DNA of 64,000 nucleotides from Actinomyces wuliandei. Its GTDB lineage: Bacteria > Actinomycetota > Actinomycetes > Actinomycetales > Actinomycetaceae. Location: NCBI RefSeq assembly GCF_004010955.1, contig NZ_CP025227.1:2170001-2234000 (forward strand), read 5' to 3'. Position numbers and translations under genes: made by a program. Positions 57,321 through 64,000 of this stretch are shown in pieces (the first letter of the stretch is position 1; every line of letters begins with the position of its first letter). The notes below the pieces were generated by a model, which worked only from the letters and a program-made list of their open reading frames with translations, searched no databases and was not told the origin of the DNA.

Positions 57321-57694
57321 TACTTCTTCTCCTTCTTGGCGCCGTACTTGGAACGTGCCTGCTGACGGCCCTTGACACCCTGGGTGTCGAGGGAGCCGCG
57401 CACGATGTGGTAGCGGACACCAGGAAGGTCCTTCACACGGCCGCCGCGCACGAGCACGATCGAGTGCTCCTGGAGGTTGTGGCCCTCACCGGGAATGTAG
57501 GCGGTCACCTCGATACCGGTGGACAGGCGCACACGGGCGACCTTACGGAGAGCGGAGTTCGGCTTCTTGGGAGTCGTGGTGTACACGCGGGTGCACACAC
57601 CACGACGCTGTGGGCTGGACTTCAGCGCCGGCGTCTTGGACACCGAGCGCTTGGTCGAGCGGCCCTTGCGGACCAGCTGCTGGATCGTGGGCAC
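57320..57694 (-). CDS. rpsL: 30S ribosomal protein S12
   Basis: A 124-residue S12 at the decoding centre. [20 protein letters not shown] starts it. Lys43 (TTTPKKPNS) and Lys88 ([12 protein letters not shown]) are both unchanged, so the two classic streptomycin-resistance positions are wild type. GTG start; GGAGAAT upstream. First gene of rpsL-rpsG-fusA-tuf. Confidence 0.98.
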   Translation of the reverse strand: MPTIQQLVRKGRSTKRSVSKTPALKSSPQRRGVCTRVYTTTPKKPNSALRKVARVRLSTGIEVTAYIPGEGHNLQEHSIVLVRGGRVKDLPGVRYHIVRGSLDTQGVKGRQQARSKYGAKKEKK

Positions 57695-58119
57695 TACTGA
57701 TTCTCCATTGCGACGTGCGTTGGGTCTGGATGCTGCCCGCTCACCGGCCCCGTTCTCAGGCCGACCGCACACGTCAGGACAGAAGTGCCGGAGCGCCCCG
57801 ACCGTGCTGAGGTCCACGACGCCCGGAGCCCCGCAGGGCCCGTCGGTTCCCGCCGCGGCAGACCCGCGTCACGGTCGGCCTGAGCCGCCGGCTGTCAACA
57901 ACCAGGACACAGGAGCAGCCCGCTGGGAACGGAGTAGAGAACGGTGACCCGCGCTCGGGCACCGCAGGCCAGGATACACACCTGCTCCCCACAGTCACCA
58001 GGCCGCAGGAACCAGTGGGGAAGTGTTTCTCAACACGTCCTCACTGGTGGCGCCCAGGCGCTGCCGCCCGGCGTCTGGCCCTCCCCTGCGCGGGTGCGTT
58101 CGCCCCCGTGAGGGCACCC
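57695..58119. other. str-operon promoter region
   Basis: No gene in about 425 bases. TATCCT on the minus strand at 57971-57976 and a TTGACA at 57893-57898 are possible promoter elements, but neither has a good partner. A hairpin at 58012-58047 belongs to the upstream membrane gene. Confidence 0.4.
58012..58047 (-). terminator. Hairpin terminator after the polytopic membrane gene
   Basis: CCAGTG...CACTGG closes an extended stem with one internal mismatch and an inner GTGTT-TCTC-AACAC hairpin, 72 bases past the stop at 58120. Confidence 0.6.
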
Positions 58120-60738
58120 TCAGCCCCACGAGGGCGAGGAGCTGTCGACGGTCACCGTCGGCTCCCCGTCGCCCTGGGGCCACTCAATGGTCCCGGAGAG
58201 GGTGAACTTCACCGACCGGGGCTTGGGGTCCTTGTTCCACCGCGTCGGGTTCTGCGTGACCGAGATGATGATCTGGTCCGAGGTGAAGGAGGAGGCGGTG
58301 ACCTCCTCCAGCCCGGAGGCGTCCTGGGTCACCTTGAGCGACTCAAGGTCCGTGTCCTGAACCTCGCTCGGGCACACCGCGTCGGTGTTGCCCGGGACGG
58401 AGGCGCACGACTCGGTCTGGGCCTTGACCTCCTCCAGAGCCAGGTCCTCCAGCTCCTGGGTCGGCTCGGTGGCGAGCTCGACGAGCATGTCGGCGGCGGC
58501 AGAGGCGGGCACGGCCGACAGGGAGGTGTCCTCGGCCGTCAGGTAGGCGGAGCGACCCTGCGGCACGGTGACGTCGTAGACACCCGCGTAGACGTACTGT
58601 AGCGAGGAGGTGGTGGAGCCGAAGCTCTCCTCCGAGGCCTCCAGGGCGACGTCAGTGCCCGCGACAGTGACCGCGTCCAGCCCGTCGGCCGAGCTGATCG
58701 TGACCGGGACAACCAGGGGCGTGGTGACCTCCCAGGTGTCCAGGAGCCCGTACTGACGATCACCTCTGGCCACCGTGAAGGTGAAGTCAAAGTGCTCACC
58801 GTCCAGGGAGAGGGTCGCTGGCACCTTGGCCGTGTCCTCCTCGACCTGCGGCTCCGACACCGTCACGACCTCCACCCGGGAGGTCGCAGCCGCCATAGCC
58901 TCGTCGGTGAGCAGCTCGCGCTGGGCGTTGGGCACCCCGGGGTCCACCATCTGCGTGGCGGCCTCCGCCCTTCCCTGGGACAGCAGGTCCAGGTAGGCCT
59001 CCACCTGCTGGTCGGGTCCACGGCGGCCGTTGAGGAGACCGACGCCGACCACACCGACGACGACAAGCACCAGGAGCAGTCCTGCCGCCCCCAGCGCCAG
59101 CCTCATGCGGCGCCGTGCCTGCGGGCTCATCGGCTGCGGCTCCGGCAGCGCCTGGGCCTGCTGTGAGGCAGTCGGGGCAGACGCCTCCTGACCTGACGCT
59201 GTCGGGTCGGACGACACCGGGTCCAGGGCCGCCGGGTCCGGCGCCCCCTCGACCGCAGGTGCCGGGAAGCCGGGGGCTGGATGGTCCTGGAGCACCCACT
59301 GGCCGGTGCTGGCCTCCTCGACGAAGAGCGCGCCGGTGCTCAGGTCGGTGGCTGTCGCCGCGCCCGTGGCCGGGTCCGTCCCGTAGCTCCAGGCGTGGGA
59401 GCCCCCAGTCTGGCTGGTCTGGAAGACACCTTGAGCGGCGTCCGGCGAGCCTCTGCCGCTGACCCACTCGGTCATCGCCCTGGCGCCGACCATGACCCGT
59501 AGGAGCTGGTTGGCGTTGGCGTACAGCCAGGCAGGAAGGTACTCGGCCAGGACGGAGACCACGCAGACCAGCAGGGTCACTGTGATGAAGGACCACCCCG
59601 ACGGCACCACCGACGCCGAGACCATCTCGCCTGCCCCGGACATGCGAACCGGGACGAGCACGTAGAGCAGCGGCACGCTCAGAGCCAGGGCAGCGACAGC
59701 CAGCGGCCAGGTGCGGGCCAGGACCGCCCCACGGCTGCGCGCGCGCAGGACGCCGACACGGGCTGCAGCGACGACAACGGCCAGGAGCACGGTAAGAACC
59801 AGGAGGAGGACGACCCCGACAGGCAGGTCACCCACAGTGACCAGGGAGTCCTCCAAGGAGCTCGCAGCGACGTCGAGACCGACCACCTCTCCCCCAACGA
59901 CCAGGCCCCCCAGCGTCACCAGGCCCAGCAGGTAGACGACCAGGTTAGGCAGGTAGACCACCAGGAGCGCCAGGGCCTGCGGGACGCCCTCGGCCAGTGC
60001 CCACGCGGTGCCTGCGACAAGGGCGACGGCCCCCGTCACCGCACCTAGGCTGCCCAGGAGGGCCCACAGCTCGCGGCCCGCCTGCCTCAGCCCCGCAGGC
60101 AGCCCGGACACGGCTGCGCGGTCGAGCCGAGCCGCGCTCAGCGCCGCCATGACCACCACGGACACCAGGACGACAGTGAGCAACGGGGAGGAGGAGACCG
60201 ACGAGCCGTCCCCCGAGTCGCCGTCGGCCCGTGGGAGTCCTGTGAGCAGGCCAGCGACCAGCCCGGTCGCCAGGGCCTCGACAGCGCAGCGCTGCAGGGT
60301 CGCCGCGCGGTGCAGGGACGAAGCGTCCACCGCCGCGCGGCGGCGTGCCACCAGGTAGACGCCGCTGCCCACGGCCAGGAGCGTCCCCAGCGGCAGGAAG
60401 GTTACCGTGGCGCCGATCTGGATAAAGAACGTGGCCGTGACGGAGAGCTGGCCGCCGAGAGCCGCTCCCATGAGCACCAGCAGTGCAGGCAGGGACGCTG
60501 GGACGTCGAGGGCCTCTCGCGCCTCGGAGGTCGCCGCCATGAGCAGCAGGGCGCTGACCAGCGCCCCGCCCAGGACTACCGCCTGTACCAGGGCAAGGGA
60601 GACCAGGCCGGGCTGGCGCACAAGCGCGGTGAAGGTGGCTTGACGGGCAGCAGCGGCTGGTGTCTGGGGCTGAGGGTGCCCCGCAGCGTGAGTACTCGGG
60701 TCAGCAGGAGGCATGGGAGCCGGTCCTGGCTCGCTCAT
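58120..60738 (-). CDS. Unknown polytopic membrane protein with external C-terminal domain
   Basis: An 872-residue protein I do not recognise. After a Pro/Ala-rich start there are about ten membrane helices between residues 45 and 400. A polar, probably cytoplasmic region follows (about 420-560) with a segment GSHAWSYGTDPATGAATATDL and a Pro/Ser linker. One more membrane helix (about 565-590) leads to an external domain of about 280 residues. Its first part, GPDQQVEAYLDLLSQGRAEA, resembles the start of DUF4878/NTF2-like lipoprotein domains. The ATG at 60738 follows AAAGG. It lies 204 bases after another unknown membrane gene, between rpoC and rpsL, and is probably cotranscribed with it. Function not assignable. 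Confidence 0.8.
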   Translation of the reverse strand: MSEPGPAPMPPADPSTHAAGHPQPQTPAAAARQATFTALVRQPGLVSLALVQAVVLGGALVSALLLMAATSEAREALDVPASLPALLVLMGAALGGQLSVTATFFIQIGATVTFLPLGTLLAVGSGVYLVARRRAAVDASSLHRAATLQRCAVEALATGLVAGLLTGLPRADGDSGDGSSVSSSPLLTVVLVSVVVMAALSAARLDRAAVSGLPAGLRQAGRELWALLGSLGAVTGAVALVAGTAWALAEGVPQALALLVVYLPNLVVYLLGLVTLGGLVVGGEVVGLDVAASSLEDSLVTVGDLPVGVVLLLVLTVLLAVVVAAARVGVLRARSRGAVLARTWPLAVAALALSVPLLYVLVPVRMSGAGEMVSASVVPSGWSFITVTLLVCVVSVLAEYLPAWLYANANQLLRVMVGARAMTEWVSGRGSPDAAQGVFQTSQTGGSHAWSYGTDPATGAATATDLSTGALFVEEASTGQWVLQDHPAPGFPAPAVEGAPDPAALDPVSSDPTASGQEASAPTASQQAQALPEPQPMSPQARRRMRLALGAAGLLLVLVVVGVVGVGLLNGRRGPDQQVEAYLDLLSQGRAEAATQMVDPGVPNAQRELLTDEAMAAATSRVEVVTVSEPQVEEDTAKVPATLSLDGEHFDFTFTVARGDRQYGLLDTWEVTTPLVVPVTISSADGLDAVTVAGTDVALEASEESFGSTTSSLQYVYAGVYDVTVPQGRSAYLTAEDTSLSAVPASAAADMLVELATEPTQELEDLALEEVKAQTESCASVPGNTDAVCPSEVQDTDLESLKVTQDASGLEEVTASSFTSDQIIISVTQNPTRWNKDPKPRSVKFTLSGTIEWPQGDGEPTVTVDSSSPSWG

Positions 60739-60942
60739 GATGCAGCCTTTCTCAGGAGATCTTGGGAACAATGGCTCCAGTATTCATGAAACTGCTACCT
60801 GGGACAAGCGGCCACAGAACAAACGCGACCAGGAGCCTTGCCTGACGCAACCCCGCCGCGAGGCACCCCCAGCGGCCGGGACCGGGGGCGACGAGCCGGG
60901 GCCGGGGGCGACGACAGGCATGGCTGTGCCGGTGCCGTCGAG

Positions 60943-62028
60943 CTACTGCGTCGCCCCGCTCCCCTGGCCCTGGACCGAGCCGAGAATCTCCATCAGCTCG
61001 TCGTGCCCCGGCACCTCGATCCCCATCCGCTCCTCCACCTGGTTGAGGACCGAGTCGACCTCCTCGACGTCAACCTGCCCGGACACCGTCTGCGCCTGCG
61101 CCAGGGTCTGGTCCCTCAGCGCCGAGCCGCCGTAGTAGGTACCGGCTCCCGCCGCAGCCAGGGGAAGGAAGAGCGCCCCCAGGAGCAGGGCAATAGCTGC
61201 GGTCCTGGGGCGGGAGCGGGAGACGGCCGTCAGGCTGACCATGACGGTTACAAAGGCAAGTACCGCACCGCCTGCGACCGCAGCCGCGGCCCGCAGGTCG
61301 ATCACCTCGGTGACACTGACGTCGCGCAGGAACAGGTCCAGGAACTGGAAGGTGGACAGCAGGGTGTAGAAACCCCAGCCCAGGAGACCCACCGTGACGA
61401 GCAGCATCACCGTCCCCACGGGCAGCGCGGCGGAGCGTCGCCGCTGCGGGGGCAGCGGCAGGTCTGCCCGAGGAGCCGGCTCAGGCTGCTGGTACGCCGG
61501 CCGTGGCGCCTGAGGCTGGTAGACCGGCTGGCCAGGGGCGGAACCAGTGTGCTGCGGAGGCACTGCCACTGGCATGACACTAGTGGCCTGGCCCTGCGAC
61601 TCCTGGGACCGCGACGTCGGCACGACCGAGGCCGGCACCACTGTGGTGGCGTGCTCCCCCGGGGCTGGCACGGCGGTGGTCCTCTCGGCCTGCGGGACCG
61701 GCACGGCTACCGTCTCCTGAGCCCCTGGCACTGGCATGACAGAGGTCCTCGGGCCAGTCCCCGGGTCGGTACCCGGACTACTGCCCGGCTGGTCCTGAGC
61801 GAGGGGTACGACGGTCGTCTGCTGCGCCGCCGAGGCCTGACCGCAGAGGCCCGTGGCACTCACGGGAGCGTTGACCGACAGCGCCGCCGTCGGAGCCGAC
61901 GACGGCACTGCGCCGTCTCGCGCTGCTGCCCCATGTCCTGCGCTCCCCGTGACAGTGAGCCGCTGAGTCGCGCCGCTGTCCGCAGAGGGGTCGTGAGGCT
62001 GGGGTCCTGAGACTGGGGGGAGAGACAC
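60943..62028 (-). CDS. Unknown membrane protein with Pro/Thr-rich N-terminal repeats
   Basis: A 361-residue protein without a family I can name. The first 200 residues are low-complexity and rich in Pro, Ala, Thr and Gln. They carry a recurring short motif: TTVVP, TSVMP, TVAVP, TTAVP, TTVVP, TSVMP. Three membrane helices lie at about 205-227, 250-270 and 276-300, followed by a short external C-terminal helix region (VDVEEVDSVLNQVEERMGIE). AAGGAG eight bases before the GTG at 62028 supports the start. The organisation, a disordered cytoplasmic tail with threonine motifs plus a membrane core, resembles substrates of actinobacterial Ser/Thr kinases, but this is speculation. Confidence 0.78.
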   Translation of the reverse strand: MSLPPVSGPQPHDPSADSGATQRLTVTGSAGHGAAARDGAVPSSAPTAALSVNAPVSATGLCGQASAAQQTTVVPLAQDQPGSSPGTDPGTGPRTSVMPVPGAQETVAVPVPQAERTTAVPAPGEHATTVVPASVVPTSRSQESQGQATSVMPVAVPPQHTGSAPGQPVYQPQAPRPAYQQPEPAPRADLPLPPQRRRSAALPVGTVMLLVTVGLLGWGFYTLLSTFQFLDLFLRDVSVTEVIDLRAAAAVAGGAVLAFVTVMVSLTAVSRSRPRTAAIALLLGALFLPLAAAGAGTYYGGSALRDQTLAQAQTVSGQVDVEEVDSVLNQVEERMGIEVPGHDELMEILGSVQGQGSGATQ

Positions 62029-62132
62029 AGTAGAGGCTCCTTCAGCTGGCCGAGGCCGTTCGGGAACAGGTCCGTGACGAGGCTACGCCAGCCCTCGGAC
62101 AGTTTCCAGGCGCCCGCACCGCAGCAGGCACA

Positions 62133-62175
62133 CGGCCTGGTGCCCGCCCTCCTGTCAGGAGCGGACACCAGGCCG
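62133..62175 (-). terminator. Terminator of rpoC
   Basis: CGGCCTGGTG (62133-62142) pairs perfectly with CACCAGGCCG (62166-62175); the loop contains an inner TCCTG/CAGGA hairpin. It begins 48 bases past the rpoC stop. Confidence 0.7.
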
Positions 62176-62222
62176 CGACAAGTGGCCTCAGGAGACCCAG
62201 GAGGCCCCGGAAGCGCAGGACC

Positions 62223-64000
62223 TCAGACCTGGAAGTCCTCCGAGTCGGCCACCTCGGTCTGGAAGTCCTCGGAGAAGTCCGCGCGGAAGTCGCCGCCAAA
62301 GTGGAAGTCGTCCAGGGCGACAGACTCCCCGAGGATGCCCTCGTTGAAGCCGGTGCGGGAGAAGACCTCAGCCTTGACCTCCTCGGTGGGCTCCACCTCG
62401 ATGTCGGCGTATCGGGCCAGACCGGTCCCCGCCGGGATGAGCTTACCGAGGATGACGTTCTCCTTCAGCCCCAGCAGCGGGTCGCCCTTGCCGTTCATGG
62501 CCGCCTCGGTCAGAACACGCGTGGTCTCCTGGAAGGACGCCGCGCTCAGCCAGGAGTCCGTGGCCAGGGAGGCCTTGGTGATACCCATGAGCTCGGTGCG
62601 GCCGGTAGCGGTCTTGCCGCCCTCCGCCATGACCCGCCGGTTCTCCTCGCGGTAGTGCATGACGTCAACCAGGTCCCCCTGGAGCAGGCGGGTGTCGCCT
62701 GAGTCCAGCACGGTGACGCGACGCAGCATCTGGCGCACGATGACCTCAATGTGCTTGGAGTGAATGTCCACGCCCTGAGAGCGGTAGACCTCCTGGACCT
62801 CCTCCACGAGATGCCGCTGGGTGGCCGCCACCGAGCGCAGGCGCAGCACCTTCTTGGGGTCTACCGGCCCCTCGGTCAGCGCCTGCCCAGGCTCGACGTG
62901 GTCGCCGTGAGCCACCTGGAGGCGCTGGCGCCGCGAGACCGGCACGACCACGTCCTCCTCGCCGTCGTCGCGGGTGATGACCAGCCGCTTGCCGTCGGCG
63001 TCGTCCTCCACCTTGAGCGTGCCCGCAGCCTCGGCAACGGCTGCCTCGCCCTTGGGGGTACGAGCCTCAAAGAGTTCTTGGACACGGGGAAGACCCTGGG
63101 TGATGTCAGCGGCGCCGGCAGCACCACCGGTGTGGAAGGTCCGCATGGTCAGCTGGGTCCCCGGCTCGCCGATGGACTGGGCGGCGATGATCCCCACCGC
63201 CTCGCCGATGTCCACCAGCTTGCCAGTGGCCAGGGAGCGGCCGTAGCAGGCCGCACACGTGCCGACGACAGAGTCGCAGGTGAGCACCGAGCGCACGGTG
63301 ATCTCCTCCACCCCGGCGTCGATGGCGTCCTGGACCTCCGTGGCACCCAGGTCCGTGCCTGCGGCGATAATGACATTGCCCTCAGCATCAGTGAGGTCAC
63401 GGGCCAGGGTGGTGCCGTAGACGGTGGTGTCCAGGATCTCGCTGGGCTCCTTGAACCTCTCCTGGCCGACCTCCCGCCAGGAGAAGAGGCGCTTGGTCAG
63501 GCCCTTGCGGGTCCCGCAGTCGTCCTCACGCACGATGACGTCCTGGGAGACGTCGACCAGGCGGCGGGTGAGGTACCCGGAGTCGGCGGTGCGCAGCGCG
63601 GTGTCCGCCAGGCCCTTGCGGGCACCGTGAGTGGCGATGAAGTACTCCAGGACACTGAGGCCCTCACGGTAGTTCGACTTGATAGGACGCTCGATCAGAC
63701 GCTGCTTGGGATCAGCCACCAGGCCACGCATGCCGGCCAGCTGGCGGATCTGGTCCCAGTTGCCGCGCGCCCCTGAGACGACCATCTGGTAGACGGTGTT
63801 GCGCTGGGGGAAGTTGTCCCGCATCGCCTCGGCGACCTCAGCAGTCGCCTTGGTCCAGATGTCGATGAGGGAGGCGTAGCGGTCCTCCTCGGTCAGTGCC
63901 CCCAGGTCGAACTGCTCCTCAATCTCAGCGGCCTCCGCCTCGTAGCGGGCCAGGATCTCGGTCTTGGAGCCGGGAGAGACCACGTCGGCGAAGGCGACGG
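62223..64000 (-). CDS. rpoC: DNA-directed RNA polymerase subunit beta' (C-terminal part)
   Basis: The last 592 or so residues of beta'; the gene continues past the right edge. Seen: [20 protein letters not shown] (bridge-helix/trigger-loop region), the zinc cysteines in EDDCGTRKG and [33 protein letters not shown], and [20 protein letters not shown]. The acidic C-terminal tail ([16 protein letters not shown]) is lineage-specific. A hairpin follows the stop, so rpoBC transcription probably ends before the membrane genes. Confidence 0.98.
   Translation of the reverse strand, partial: VAFADVVSPGSKTEILARYEAEAAEIEEQFDLGALTEEDRYASLIDIWTKATAEVAEAMRDNFPQRNTVYQMVVSGARGNWDQIRQLAGMRGLVADPKQRLIERPIKSNYREGLSVLEYFIATHGARKGLADTALRTADSGYLTRRLVDVSQDVIVREDDCGTRKGLTKRLFSWREVGQERFKEPSEILDTTVYGTTLARDLTDAEGNVIIAAGTDLGATEVQDAIDAGVEEITVRSVLTCDSVVGTCAACYGRSLATGKLVDIGEAVGIIAAQSIGEPGTQLTMRTFHTGGAAGAADITQGLPRVQELFEARTPKGEAAVAEAAGTLKVEDDADGKRLVITRDDGEEDVVVPVSRRQRLQVAHGDHVEPGQALTEGPVDPKKVLRLRSVAATQRHLVEEVQEVYRSQGVDIHSKHIEVIVRQMLRRVTVLDSGDTRLLQGDLVDVMHYREENRRVMAEGGKTATGRTELMGITKASLATDSWLSAASFQETTRVLTEAAMNGKGDPLLGLKENVILGKLIPAGTGLARYADIEVEPTEEVKAEVFSRTGFNEGILGESVALDDFHFGGDFRADFSEDFQTEVADSEDFQV

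Overview
The window is a 64 kb piece of a high-GC actinobacterial chromosome. A WhiB-family regulator, a CIRCE-controlled groES, a zinc-type S14 and the protein sequences point to Actinomycetaceae, most likely Actinomyces. This is inferred from protein character and gene order, not from rRNA. No tRNA, rRNA, CRISPR array, insertion sequence or prophage was seen.

Layout. (1) 1-13.2 kb: a partial WXG/LXG-like toxin-type gene with an apparent frameshift, a DnaQ-type exonuclease, guaB, whiB2-like, groES, a SAM methyltransferase, a GCS2-type carboxylate-amine ligase, tsaD, and the sdhCAB complex II operon. (2) 13.4-21.7 kb: a tightly packed minus-strand operon glmS-nnr-alr-tsaE-(unknown membrane protein)-tsaB-rimI, joining cell-wall precursor synthesis, NAD(P)HX repair and the t6A tRNA-modification enzymes. 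(3) 21.7-26.0 kb: coaA, an aldo/keto reductase with a divergent TetR regulator, and glmM. (4) 26.4-33.0 kb: rplM-rpsI, truA, and a plus-strand block of a ROK kinase and pntAB. (5) 33.1-50.0 kb: the alpha/spc/S10 ribosomal superoperon on the minus strand, from rplQ-rpoA through infA, map, adk and secY to rpsJ. (6) 50.5-62.0 kb: an LPXTG surface protein, tuf, fusA, rpsG and rpsL, then two unknown membrane proteins. (7) 62.2 kb to the edge: the C-terminal part of rpoC.

Most of the window is conserved housekeeping sequence for translation, transcription, secretion, respiration and cell-wall precursors. The unusual material is the set of non-ribosomal genes placed inside normally conserved clusters: the surface protein between tuf and rpsJ, the membrane pair between rpoC and rpsL, ROK-pntAB between rplQ and truA, sdhCAB between rimI and tsaD, and an unknown membrane protein between tsaE and tsaB. 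Strong hairpins cut the ribosomal superoperon into separate units. Several genes have a TANNNT element 6-7 bases before the start codon and no ribosome binding site, which suggests leaderless transcripts. Signals worth following are the C7 frameshift in the toxin-like gene, four nested copies of an 11-base motif between sdhB and tsaD, a palindrome overlapping the whiB promoter, and a long C-terminal extension on ribosomal protein L17. I did not find a convincing complete new defence or mobile system.
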